This document shows, piece after piece, positions 46,194 through 53,571 of a DNA stretch of 64,000 bases. A model generated the notes under the pieces. That model made no database searches. It was not told where the DNA came from and saw only the letters and a program-made list of their open reading frames with translations. Numbering within the stretch: the stretch's first letter is position 1; each line of letters starts with the position of its first letter. The stretch covers positions 1 through 64,000 of the forward strand of contig JAUMBQ010000006.1 of NCBI GenBank assembly GCA_032119595.1. Direction: 5' to 3'. The DNA comes from JAGIBJ01 sp032119595 (GTDB lineage Bacteria > Actinomycetota > Thermoleophilia > Solirubrobacterales > Solirubrobacteraceae). A program made the translations under genes and the position numbers.

Positions 46194-46907
46194 TCAGTCG
46201 ACGAAGACGAGCGAGCGCATCGGTCGACGCAGGTCGCCCTGACGCCCGACCGCGCGCGGACCCGAGATCTTGCCGCCCTCTACCCGCTGCTCCTCGCCAT
46301 CCATGAGGAGCGCGGCGCGCTCGCCGTCAACGTCAGGAACCACGACGGCCGCTCGGCCGTACCAGGTCGCTCCGCCGCGCTTGGCGACGTACGACAGCTG
46401 ATACCCCGGATTCGGGCCGACGTTCACGAGCCCTTCGTCGGCCCAGCGGACCGATCCGGCGTCGAACCTAGCGGCGACCGTTTCCTTGACGCGCTGACTG
46501 GCCAGCGGCAGCGCGCCGGTAGGCGAGCCCTCGTACGCAGCGAGCTGCAGAGGCGTGACAATCAGGCGAGAGCCCTGCGGCTCGGCCTTGTGATCGGTCA
46601 GCTCGACGCGCTCAGCGGAGCTGGCCACGACGCGCAGCTCTCCACGCGCGTAGTCCATCTTGAAGCCCGGGTTCCCCTCGACACGTACGCTCGCGCCTCC
46701 CCCTTTGGGCTTCCCGGGGCGCAGCACCGTCAGCGCCAGCACCGCCGTCAGCGCGCCGGCGGCCAGCACGGCCATGCCGACCCACGCCCAGCGCGAACCG
46801 CCGCGTGCGGCCTCGAACAAGGTCGGATCAGGATCAAACGCAGACTCGTCCGCGGCCAATGGCAAATCCTCGTCGTGCGGCGCTGGCGCCAGCCCGGCCT
46901 CGCTCAC
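46194..46907 (-). CDS. Membrane-anchored protein of unknown function
   Basis: GTG at 46905-46907 overlaps the previous stop (GTGA); the longer open frame to 47180 is an artefact over the upstream gene. The 237-residue protein has an acidic cytoplasmic N-terminus (1-38), one membrane helix (about 40-62) and an outer beta-rich domain (about 70-237) that recalls small extracytoplasmic domains such as PsbP/MOG1-like ones (GNPGFKMDYARGELRVVASS, NPGYQLSYVAKRGGATWYGR). Last gene of a four-gene overlapping operon. Function unknown. Confidence 0.75.
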   Translation of the reverse strand: MSEAGLAPAPHDEDLPLAADESAFDPDPTLFEAARGGSRWAWVGMAVLAAGALTAVLALTVLRPGKPKGGGASVRVEGNPGFKMDYARGELRVVASSAERVELTDHKAEPQGSRLIVTPLQLAAYEGSPTGALPLASQRVKETVAARFDAGSVRWADEGLVNVGPNPGYQLSYVAKRGGATWYGRAAVVVPDVDGERAALLMDGEEQRVEGGKISGPRAVGRQGDLRRPMRSLVFVD

Positions 46908-47164
46908 GCGGGGCCGCCCGTGCCTTCGTACGTGTCGAGAGCGACGAGCGTCTGGGTGCGCGCGACGCCGTCGATCGAGTTCAGCGTCTCGGTGATGACG
47001 GTTCTGAGCTTGTTGTGCGCGTCGACATCGATCGTCACCACAAAGTCCCACTCCCCCGTGACGCCATAGACGCGCCGCACACCGGGCAACCCCGCCAGCG
47101 CCGCTCCCAGGGTCTGCATGGCCGTTCGCTCGGCCTCGATCAACACGACGGCGGATGCGTTCAC
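46904..47164 (-). CDS. Stand-alone AsnC/Lrp ligand-binding (RAM) domain protein
   Basis: The 86-residue protein is only the effector-binding half of an Lrp/AsnC regulator: GVRRVYGVTGEWDFVVTIDV followed by a helix and LVALDTYEG. It lacks any DNA-binding domain. Such stand-alone RAM proteins form amino-acid-binding oligomers. Start GTG overlaps the upstream stop by 4 nt (GTGA), and its own stop overlaps the next start. Confidence 0.85.
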   Translation of the reverse strand: MNASAVVLIEAERTAMQTLGAALAGLPGVRRVYGVTGEWDFVVTIDVDAHNKLRTVITETLNSIDGVARTQTLVALDTYEGTGGPA

Positions 47165-47847
47165 AGCTCGGTCTCCTCACCCGGGGCGAGCACGATGGCT
47201 CGCTTCCCGGCTGCTTCGACGTCAGACGCGAAGGCGCCGGCGTCCGTTTCGATGGGCGGAAAGGTGTTGTAGTGGCAGGGGATCACGACGGGAGCCCCGA
47301 CGAGTTCGACCGCACGCGCGGCGTCGTGGCGATCCATGGTGTAGTGGCCGCCGATCGGCACGATCGCGAGGTCGAGCGTGTCGCGCTGGCCGGGTAGGAC
47401 GAGGTCGCTGAAGAGGCAGGTGTCGCCGAGGTGGTAGATCGTCTTGCCGCCGATGTTGATCACGAGGCCCGCCGGCATGTGCGCGGTGCCGCTCGGCGAT
47501 ACCGCCGTGTGCCAGGCGGGCACGAGCCGCACCCAGCCCCAGTCAAAGTCGATGGTGCCACCGAAGTTCGGATCGCGCACGTCATGCCCATCCGGCAGAT
47601 TGCCCGCGATCTCACTGGCCAGCTCGACGATCGCGAGCACCGTCGCGCCCGTGCGAGTGGCGAGATCGACGGTGTCGCCGAGGTGGTCGCCATGGCCGTG
47701 CGTGAGCAGGATGACGTCGGGCTCGACCTCGGCCGCCGTGACCGCCGCCTTTGGGTTCCCCGTGAGGAACGGGTCGATGAGCACGGTGGTGCCGTCAACC
47801 TCGATCGAAAACGCAGCGTGGCCCAGGAACTTGATCGTGACGCTCAT
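47161..47847 (-). CDS. UlaG-like metallo-beta-lactamase-fold hydrolase (UPF0173)
   Basis: The 228-residue protein has the metal-binding THGHGDHLGD motif (49-58; His50, His52, Asp54, His55), a later His in PAWHTAV, GDTCLFSD, and a final PCHYNTFPP. This matches the UPF0173/UlaG family of metal-dependent hydrolases; substrate unknown. ATG overlaps the upstream stop by 4 nt and the downstream start by 4 nt. Confidence 0.9.
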   Translation of the reverse strand: MSVTIKFLGHAAFSIEVDGTTVLIDPFLTGNPKAAVTAAEVEPDVILLTHGHGDHLGDTVDLATRTGATVLAIVELASEIAGNLPDGHDVRDPNFGGTIDFDWGWVRLVPAWHTAVSPSGTAHMPAGLVINIGGKTIYHLGDTCLFSDLVLPGQRDTLDLAIVPIGGHYTMDRHDAARAVELVGAPVVIPCHYNTFPPIETDAGAFASDVEAAGKRAIVLAPGEETEL

Positions 47848-48224
47848 GAGGTGCTTTCGGTGACGGAGTGACGGGTGACGGCGAGCGGCGGCTCCGGTGG
47901 CGGCCCTTCATGGAGTTCCAGCTCACGTGCGAGTTCGATGCCGACGGCCACGCCGACCAGCATCGCTACGCGGGATTGTTCGCCGACGAGACCGAGCACA
48001 TTCGCGCGAACGACATCGGGCGTTCCGGCGGCGAGCGCCTTGTCGATCTCGCGAGCGTCGTCCTCGGAGTTCCAGCCGCCGCCGGCCATCGCCTCGATGA
48101 GAATGCGGTGCAGCCCGGGCGCGGCCAGGCCCACCAATCGCTCGGCCGCGTCGAAGCGACCGGGTTCCCGCAGGGCCTCGAGCGCCGCCTCGAGCTCGGC
48201 CGGAGTCACAGAGTCGCTTGCCAT
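47844..48224 (-). CDS. Hypothetical protein, first gene of a four-gene operon
   Basis: A 126-residue, mostly helical acidic protein (PAELEAALEALREPGRFDAAERLVGLA), with a hydrophobic helix VAMLVGVAVGIELAREL and Pro-rich end. No family recognised. TATGAT at 48233-48238 lies 8 nt before the ATG and is probably the operon promoter with a leaderless start. It overlaps the UlaG-like gene by 4 nt (ATGA). Confidence 0.72.
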   Translation of the reverse strand: MASDSVTPAELEAALEALREPGRFDAAERLVGLAAPGLHRILIEAMAGGGWNSEDDAREIDKALAAGTPDVVRANVLGLVGEQSRVAMLVGVAVGIELARELELHEGPPPEPPLAVTRHSVTESTS

Positions 48225-48383
48225 ACCCGCCGATCATAAGCGCGACGCTCAAGGACAGCCGCAGCGAGATGGCTGAGGCGCGCCCCGAGTCCCCCGTGCG
48301 ACCAGCGCGCGACGATGCGCGAAGGCCCCCCACGTCCGTAGACTTCGGGCGCATCACCAGTCACATCACAACGGAGGATCTCG

Positions 48384-49457
48384 GTGTCCACAGCTGAACT
48401 GACGAGCTCAAAGCTCGAAGAACTGCTCGGAGCGGACGCCGAGTCCCTGCTCCAGCACACGTCGGAGACGATTCCGGCCTCGAGCCTGCATCTTCCCGGC
48501 GCCGACTTCGTCGACCGCATCTATGCGCAGACGGATCGCAGCAACCAGGTCCTCGTGAACCTGCAGCGCCTGTTCGACCACGGCCGTCTCGGCGGCTCCG
48601 GCTACGTCAGCATCCTGCCGGTCGACCAGGGCATCGAGCACTCCGGCGGCGCGAGCTTCGCTCCGAACCCGGCGTACTTCGACCCCGAGAACATCGTGAA
48701 GCTCGCGATCGAGGGCGGCACCAACGCGGTCGCCTCCACGCTCGGCGTGCTCGGCTCGGTCTCGCGCAAGTACGCGCACAAGATCCCGTTCATCGTGAAG
48801 GTGAACCACAACGAGTTCCTGTCCTACCCGGATAGCTTCGACCAGATCAAGTTCTCGTCGGTCAAGCGGGCCAAGGAACTCGGCGCAGCCGGCATCGGCG
48901 CGACGATCTACTTCGGCTCCGAGCAGTCCGACCGCCAGATCGTCCAGGTCGCCGAGATGTTCGAGGAGGCGCACCGCGAGGGGCTCTTCACCGTTCTGTG
49001 GTGCTACTTGCGCAACAGCGCGTTCGTCGTCGACGGCGTCGATTACCACACCGCTGCCGACCTCACGGCGCAGGCGAACCACCTCGGCGTCACGATCGAG
49101 GCCGACATCATCAAGCAGAAGCTCCCGGAGCTCAACGGCGGCTACAACGCGATCAAGGTCGGCAAGACCTCCAAGCAGGTCTACAGCGACCTCACGACCG
49201 ATCATCCGATCGATCTGACCCGCTACCAGCTGGCCAACTGCTACATGGGCCGCGCGCCCCTCATCAACTCAGGTGGAGCGTCGTCCGGTGCGACCGACCT
49301 CGCCGAGGCGGTCCGCACCGCGGTGATCAACAAGCGCGCCGGCGGCGCCGGCCTGATCTCCGGTCGTAAGGCGTTCCAGCGCCCGCTCGCCGAGGGCATC
49401 GGCCTCCTGAACGCCATTCAGGACGTCTACCTCTCGCAGGACGTCACGATCGCCTAG
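48384..49457 (+). CDS. Fructose-bisphosphate aldolase class I (DhnA type)
   Basis: GTG at 48384 has GGAGG 7-8 nt upstream; TAGACT (48339-48344) could be the -10. The 357-residue enzyme is of archaeal/DhnA class I type: YVSILPVDQGIEHSGG (about 74-89), a second segment IGATIYFGSEQS, and the candidate Schiff-base Lys258 in NAIKVGKTS. It cleaves fructose 1,6-bisphosphate to glyceraldehyde 3-phosphate and dihydroxyacetone phosphate. The other glycolytic gene here is eno. A 16-bp hairpin terminates it. Confidence 0.92.
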   Translation: MSTAELTSSKLEELLGADAESLLQHTSETIPASSLHLPGADFVDRIYAQTDRSNQVLVNLQRLFDHGRLGGSGYVSILPVDQGIEHSGGASFAPNPAYFDPENIVKLAIEGGTNAVASTLGVLGSVSRKYAHKIPFIVKVNHNEFLSYPDSFDQIKFSSVKRAKELGAAGIGATIYFGSEQSDRQIVQVAEMFEEAHREGLFTVLWCYLRNSAFVVDGVDYHTAADLTAQANHLGVTIEADIIKQKLPELNGGYNAIKVGKTSKQVYSDLTTDHPIDLTRYQLANCYMGRAPLINSGGASSGATDLAEAVRTAVINKRAGGAGLISGRKAFQRPLAEGIGLLNAIQDVYLSQDVTIA

Positions 49458-49503
49458 CGATCCTCCAGGCCCGGGCGGTGACGCCTGGGCCATGAGCGAC
49501 GGT

Positions 49504-49549
49504 TCCGGCCGCGACGCCCGACCCTGCCGTAGGGGGCGTCGCGGCCGGA
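49504..49549 (+). terminator. 16-bp hairpin terminator of the aldolase gene
   Basis: TCCGGCCGCGACGCCC (49504-49519) pairs perfectly with GGGCGTCGCGGCCGGA (49534-49549), 14-nt loop, then CGTCGTTTCG. The remaining gap to 49893 (about 340 bp) contains only a 9-codon ORF with a good ribosome binding site (GTG at about 49582), a 6-bp hairpin at 49639-49654 and no gene I can support. Confidence 0.8.
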
Positions 49550-49893
49550 CGTCGTTTCGCGTGGTTTCGCGGAGGAGTTCTGTGCGCCATTCATGCGACG
49601 CAGGCCGCTGAGGCCGTTTCACTGGACGAATTCGGCTGGGTGCGCCATCGCACCTTTCGAGCGCCAGCGGCCCCCCGGATGGCTCGGTCCACAGGGCCTC
49701 TGGACTTGCACGATCGGTACGTCCCATTCGCATCGAACCGCGCCGTTTGCGGGGATTTCTCCATGCAACGACCCGAAGTCCGGCGCAAGGTCGCCCCGGG
49801 AAACGCCGTTATGCCGCCAAAACACTCGACGTTTAGTTGAGGTTTATGCAACTCGCTGCAAGACCCCCGTCAGGTCCGCTAGCCTTTGTAATT

Positions 49894-50142
49894 GTGGCTG
49901 TTCGCATGGACCAGAGCCTCGTCGAGTTCGAACGGGCTTTCGCCGATCAGATCCGCGACGAGCGTCGCGCGGCGACCCTCGTGCAGACGAAGGTCGCGCA
50001 CCGCGCCATGCAGCGCGAGGTGGAGTCCGTCAACCGCCAGGGGACGCTCCGCTTCTTCGGCTTGGTCATGACTTTGATCGCCACCGCCGTCATCGTGACC
50101 GTGGTGATGTTCAAGGTGCTCTACCTCGTCCTCGGCAGCTAA
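49894..50142 (+). CDS. Small single-pass membrane protein
   Basis: The 82-residue protein starts at GTG 49894, 8 nt after TAGCCT (49880-49885), or at ATG 49906. Residues 5-50 form a charged amphipathic helix (QSLVEFERAFADQIRDERRA), and about 52-80 are one membrane segment (FFGLVMTLIATAVIVTVVMF). Nothing identifies its function. A hairpin follows the stop at once. It faces csrA tail to tail. Confidence 0.7.
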   Translation: MAVRMDQSLVEFERAFADQIRDERRAATLVQTKVAHRAMQREVESVNRQGTLRFFGLVMTLIATAVIVTVVMFKVLYLVLGS

Positions 50143-50172
50143 GCGGCCCTGCGAGGCCCTTCCTCGGGCCGC
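50143..50172 (+). terminator. Hairpin right after the small membrane protein gene
   Basis: GCGGCCC (50143-50149) pairs with GGGCCGC (50166-50172), with GAGG/CCTC inside. It begins at the base after the stop codon. Confidence 0.6.
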
Positions 50173-50250
50173 GATTCCAACCGATTTCATGCCGTCTCGA
50201 CCGCGGAAATGGCGCGTTCGGAGACCATCGGGTCGCCGCTGAAGACTTGC

Positions 50251-50271
50251 CGGCACCGCAAAAGGGTGCCG
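50251..50271 (-). terminator. Hairpin after csrA
   Basis: CGGCACC (50251-50257) pairs with GGTGCCG (50265-50271); on the minus strand the loop is CTTTTGC. It is 15 bp after the csrA stop. Confidence 0.55.
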
Positions 50272-50285
50272 ATCAGACCGACGAA

Positions 50286-50525
50286 CTAGCTGGCTTCGCT
50301 GGCCGATTCGGCGGTCGGCTCGGTGCCGTTCGCCGACGGCTCAGCTCCGTCGGCCGCGGCCGCGGCGGCCTGCAGTTCGACGTAAACCTCTTTGCGATGC
50401 ACCGTAGTTGAGCGCGGTGCGGTGATTCCGACGCGAACTTTGCCCCCGCCGATTGCGACGATCTCAATCTCGACGTCGTCGCCGATGACGATCGCTTCGC
50501 CGGGTTTGCGTGTGAGCACGAGCAT
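50286..50525 (-). CDS. csrA: Carbon storage regulator CsrA
   Basis: The 79-residue protein is a clear CsrA: MLVLTRKPGEAIVIGDDVEI (1-20) with the RNA-contacting Arg6 region, GGGKVRVGITAP and the C-terminal HRKEVYVEL. It has a 25-residue acidic/Ala-rich extension beyond the usual 55-60 residues. CsrA dimers bind GGA motifs in 5' leaders and alter translation. There is no Shine-Dalgarno before the ATG (50523-50525); the frame is open 23 codons further upstream. No fliW, flagellin or flagellar gene is in the window, unlike the usual context. Confidence 0.92.
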   Translation of the reverse strand: MLVLTRKPGEAIVIGDDVEIEIVAIGGGKVRVGITAPRSTTVHRKEVYVELQAAAAAADGAEPSANGTEPTAESASEAS

Positions 50526-50661
50526 GAAAAGAAGGGTGCGGGAACACCCGACCGTCCGTCGATCCAAGCACGACCGGGGTCTGGGTGCAACCACCGCGAG
50601 CGTATCCGAACCGGGGGAGCCACACGCCCCGCCCCCGCAGCCTCAAGTAACCTGACCGACG

Positions 50662-51291
50662 ATGGCTAGACGATCACTGCGTCCCCAACTGAATCAGATC
50701 CGAACCTGGGTGCGCCAGGGGCGGACTGACGCGTGGATCGCCCATCAGCTCGAAGCCACCGTGCAGCAGATCGCCGTCTTCAAGACGGAGAACGATCTCA
50801 CGGAAGGCAGCACCGAAGAGCAGCCCGTCAGCCCTGCTGGCGAGGTCGACCTCCGAGCGGAGGACGACGCGCTCATCGCGAAGGAGCTCGAAGTTGAAGC
50901 CATCCGGCGCGCCGAAGCCGAAGCGAAGGCGGAGGCCGAGGCGAAAGCCAAGGCCGAAGCTCGCGCAGCAGCAGGCGAGTCGGACGACGACGATGACGAC
51001 GACAGCGAAGGCGAGGCCGGCACCCGGCGTCGCCGCCGCGGCCGTCGCGGCGGCCGAGGCCGTCGCAGCTCCGAGACGACGTTCGAGGCGACGTTTGACC
51101 ACGGCGAAGAGGGGTATGGCCTCTGGCTCGACCCCGCCGTGGGCGACAGCGCCGTGTACGCCGAGCACTGGGCCGGTCATCGACCGGTCGAAGTGGTTTT
51201 CGAGGCGGATCAGATCATCATCCGCCGTGTCGAGCCGGGCAAGCCGGCTGAGTCGCCCAGCGACTCCTCCAGCACCACCCAGGACGCATAA
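50662..51291 (+). CDS. Protein with HTH-like N-terminus and Arg/Gly-rich middle
   Basis: The 209 residues begin with a helix-turn-helix-like segment (LNQIRTWVRQGRTDAWIAHQ and LEATVQQIAVFK, 8-43), continue with an Ala/Glu/Lys helix (about 70-105), an Asp run (DDDDDDD, about 108-114), an RGG-like basic tract RRRRRGRRGGRGRR (about 121-135) and end with a small folded domain (about 140-190, YGLWLDPAVGDSAVYAEHW). Binding to nucleic acid is suggested by the basic tract. ATG lies 8 nt after TAACCT. It is divergent from csrA. Family not recognised. Confidence 0.75.
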   Translation: MARRSLRPQLNQIRTWVRQGRTDAWIAHQLEATVQQIAVFKTENDLTEGSTEEQPVSPAGEVDLRAEDDALIAKELEVEAIRRAEAEAKAEAEAKAKAEARAAAGESDDDDDDDSEGEAGTRRRRRGRRGGRGRRSSETTFEATFDHGEEGYGLWLDPAVGDSAVYAEHWAGHRPVEVVFEADQIIIRRVEPGKPAESPSDSSSTTQDA

Positions 51292-51332
51292 CAACGCGTC
51301 TGCCCCTCAGGGGCGGACCAGAGCGCGCATGG

Positions 51333-51355
51333 AGCACCGCCTAAGCCGCGGTGCT
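51333..51355. terminator. Hairpin between convergent genes
   Basis: AGCACCGC (51333-51340) and GCGGTGCT (51348-51355) form a perfect 8-bp stem between two convergent genes. A smaller GCCCC/GGGGC hairpin lies at 51302-51314. Confidence 0.6.
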
Positions 51356-51365
51356 TCCGCTCGTT

Positions 51366-51725
51366 CTAGTTGATGATTCGGCCCATGTCTTGATCCGAGA
51401 AGCGCTTTTGGCCGATGCGGCGGCCTCCGCCGACATCGCGGGCAAAGCGGGCGTAGCGGCTGTAGGCGGTGTCGACGGCGAGGTTCGGCGCCCACGCCCA
51501 TGGGTCGTTCGGGGCGTGGCGGGTGAGCAGGTCGACTGCCCAGGCGGTGCCGCGCTCGTAGTCGGCGATGATCTCGTCGAGCACGAAGGGGCGGCCGACG
51601 CGCCGTCGGAGCTCGGCGATGATCACGTCGGCGAGGTCGTCGATCAGGGTGCGGCGGGAGGCCGGCTCCCGCGCGACGCGGCGCTCTGCTTCCAGCCAAT
51701 CCGTAAGGCGGGAGTCGTCGTGCAC
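51366..51725 (-). CDS. Hypothetical protein
   Basis: A 119-residue protein starting at GTG 51723-51725, 6 nt after TACGCT (51732-51737). It is helical with many Arg and Asp (LEAERRVAREPASRRTLIDD, LRRRVGRPFVLDEIIADYER) and ends GGRRIGQKRFSDQDMGRIIN. The extension to 51848 runs over the promoter and ftsB end. It appears conserved-like and well formed but I do not recognise it. Confidence 0.7.
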   Translation of the reverse strand: MHDDSRLTDWLEAERRVAREPASRRTLIDDLADVIIAELRRRVGRPFVLDEIIADYERGTAWAVDLLTRHAPNDPWAWAPNLAVDTAYSRYARFARDVGGGRRIGQKRFSDQDMGRIIN

Positions 51726-51774
51726 CCCCGGAGCGTAGCGGGTGCGTCTCCGCGCCCACGGACCCTCACTGCGG

Positions 51775-52092
51775 CTACTTGACGCCCTCGACGACGTAGG
51801 ACCGCTCAGAGGGGTCGATGAGGCCCTGGCGGCGCGCCTGCTCCTCAAGGCCGTTCCCCCGCGAGAGGTCGCGACTCTGGGCCTTCAGTCGTTCCTGCTC
51901 GATCGTGAGGCTGTGCAGCTGCCTGCGGGTCTCCCCGGCGCGCTCCTGTGCGCTGAGGTAGTCCTGCAGCGGCGAGAGCGCCAGCCAGACCGAGAAGAGG
52001 ATGCAGAGCCCCAGGAAGACCCGAACGAGCTTGTCGGGGCGCAGCGTGATCCCTCGCGGGGCCTGGCTGACGACATCGACGGGACGATCCAT
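51775..52092 (-). CDS. ftsB: Septum formation initiator FtsB/DivIC family
   Basis: Start ATG at 52090-52092; the ORF could begin at 52146, but that ATG lies inside a hairpin. The 105-residue protein has a short cytoplasmic N-terminus, one membrane helix (about 24-42, VRVFLGLCILFSVWLAL) and an extracytoplasmic coiled coil (about 45-85, QERAGETRRQLHSLTIEQER) with a C-terminal GLIDPSERSYVV. This is the FtsB/DivIC layout, a divisome component that links FtsL and FtsQ. The location downstream of eno is the classical eno-ftsB order. The 204-bp leader is highly structured. Confidence 0.88.
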   Translation of the reverse strand: MDRPVDVVSQAPRGITLRPDKLVRVFLGLCILFSVWLALSPLQDYLSAQERAGETRRQLHSLTIEQERLKAQSRDLSRGNGLEEQARRQGLIDPSERSYVVEGVK

Positions 52093-52111
52093 AGGCCCGG
52101 CGTTCAACGAC

Positions 52112-52143
52112 CGAGGGCCGATCCCTTTCGGAACCGGCCCTCG
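52112..52143 (-). promoter_or_regulatory. Hairpin in the ftsB leader
   Basis: CGAGGGCCG (52112-52120) pairs with CGGCCCTCG (52135-52143). The arms are identical to those of the hairpin at 35412-35452. It lies 20 bp upstream of the ftsB ATG, so it either ends readthrough from eno or belongs to the ftsB 5' leader. Confidence 0.5.
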
Positions 52144-52168
52144 CATGGTGGCTTGCGGACGAAAAGCC

Positions 52169-52306
52169 GCTAGGAGCGGACCGCTTCTAGCCTGGGCGAG
52201 AGATCGCGCCGCAGATTTCGTTCGGGTGGGACCGACTCAGGCCTCTGGCCATGTCGGATCCACCCGGACGGAAGATGCAAGCGAGATCCGCCCAGGCTAG
52301 GAGCGG
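52169..52306 (-). promoter_or_regulatory. Long self-complementary element between eno and ftsB
   Basis: CCGCTTCTAGCCTGGGCG (52181-52198) pairs with CGCCCAGGCTAGGAGCGG (52289-52306, which includes the eno stop codon). Inside, GATCGC/GCG-A-GATC, then TTTCGTTCGGGTGG/CCACCCGGACGGAA, CCGAC/GTCGG and GGCC/GGCC continue the rod with one main internal loop (GCCGCAGA against GATGCAA). Just outside, GCTAGGAGCGGA (52169-52180) repeats the right arm (52296-52307) and could pair with the left arm instead; on the minus strand this alternative stem is followed by GGCTTTT. Candidate attenuator for ftsB (minus strand) or a rod-like RNA (plus strand, on which the mispairs become G-U). Confidence 0.6.
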
Positions 52307-53571
52307 AAGACGGAGCGGCCCGGGTAGACGGCGCGGTCGCCGAGGGCCTCTTCGATGCGCAGGAGCTGGTTGTACTTGGCGACGCGATCGGAGCGCGAGG
52401 GGGCGCCGGTCTTGATCTGGCCGGCGCCGGTGGCGACGGCGAGGTCGGCGATGGTGACGTCCTCGGTCTCGCCGGAGCGGTGGCTCATGACGGCGGTGTA
52501 GCCGGCGGCGTGGGCCATGCGGATCGCTTCCAGCGTCTCGGTGAGGGTGCCGATCTGGTTGACCTTCACGAGGATCGAGTTGCCGACGCCGAGGTCGATG
52601 CCGCGCTTGAGGCGCTCGGGGTTCGTGACGAACAGGTCGTCGCCGACGAGCTGAACCTTCTCGCCGAGGAGGTCGGTGAGGGCCTTCCAGCCGTCCCAGT
52701 CCTCTTCGTTCATGCCGTCTTCGATGGAGAGGATCGGGTACTTGCCGGCCTTGTCGGCCCAGTACTCGGCGAGTTCCTGCGAGGTGAGCGAGCGGTTCTC
52801 GTGTTCGAGGACGTAGACGCCGTCCTTGTAGATCTCGGAGGTGGCGGGGTCGAGCGCGATGGCGACGTCGACGCCGGGCTTGTAGCCGGCCTTCTCGATG
52901 CCGTCGACGAGCACCTGGAGGGCCTCTTCGTTGGAGGAGAGGTTCGGCGCGAAGCCGCCCTCGTCGCCGACGGAGGTCGCCATGCCGCGGTCGTGGAGGA
53001 GCTTCTTGAGGTTGTGGAACACCTCGGTGCCGACGCGCAGGCCCTCGCTGAAGCTCTTCGCGCCGACCGGCACGACCATGAACTCCTGGAAGTCGACCGA
53101 GTTGTCGGCGTGGGAGCCGCCGTTGAGGACGTTCATCATCGGCACGGGCAGCGTGACCGCCGACTCGCCGCCGAGGTGCAGCCACAGCGGCTTACCGGCC
53201 TCGACGGCCGCGGCCTTGGCGACCGCGAGCGAGACACCGAGGATGGCGTTGGCGCCGAGGCGCGACTTCGTCGGCGTGCCGTCGAGGTCGATGAGCGCCT
53301 GGTCGAGGCCGGCCTGGTCGGCAGAATCGCGGCCCTTGACGGCGCCGGCGATCTCGTCGTTGACGTTGGCGACGGCCTTGGTGACGCCCTTGCCGAGGTA
53401 GTCGGTGCCGCCGTCGCGGAGTTCGGTGGCCTCGAACTCACCCGTCGACGCGCCGGAGGGCACGGCTGCGCGGGCCTGGGCACCGCTGGCGAGCTCGACA
53501 TCAACTTCGACGGTCGGGTTGCCGCGGCTGTCGAGGATCTGACGGGCGTGGACACGCTGGATCGCGCTCAT
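52297..53571 (-). CDS. eno: Enolase
   Basis: Full-length (424 residues) phosphopyruvate hydratase, converting 2-phosphoglycerate to phosphoenolpyruvate. It shows RQILDSRGNPTVEVDV at the N-terminus, SVDFQEFMVVP, GDEGGFAPN, the metal ligands in ALDPATSEIY and SIEDGMNEEDW, the catalytic Lys in LVKVNQIGTL, and SHRSGETED. AAGGA lies 6 nt before the ATG (53569-53571), which overlaps the mazG stop by 4 nt. Its stop codon is inside the right arm of the structured element described at 52169-52306. Confidence 0.98.
   Translation of the reverse strand: MSAIQRVHARQILDSRGNPTVEVDVELASGAQARAAVPSGASTGEFEATELRDGGTDYLGKGVTKAVANVNDEIAGAVKGRDSADQAGLDQALIDLDGTPTKSRLGANAILGVSLAVAKAAAVEAGKPLWLHLGGESAVTLPVPMMNVLNGGSHADNSVDFQEFMVVPVGAKSFSEGLRVGTEVFHNLKKLLHDRGMATSVGDEGGFAPNLSSNEEALQVLVDGIEKAGYKPGVDVAIALDPATSEIYKDGVYVLEHENRSLTSQELAEYWADKAGKYPILSIEDGMNEEDWDGWKALTDLLGEKVQLVGDDLFVTNPERLKRGIDLGVGNSILVKVNQIGTLTETLEAIRMAHAAGYTAVMSHRSGETEDVTIADLAVATGAGQIKTGAPSRSDRVAKYNQLLRIEEALGDRAVYPGRSVFRS

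Noticed and set aside
49593..50411. 272-codon plus-strand ORF in the csrA region
   Set aside because: It crosses a small membrane protein gene and csrA in wrong frames and shows no coherent domain.
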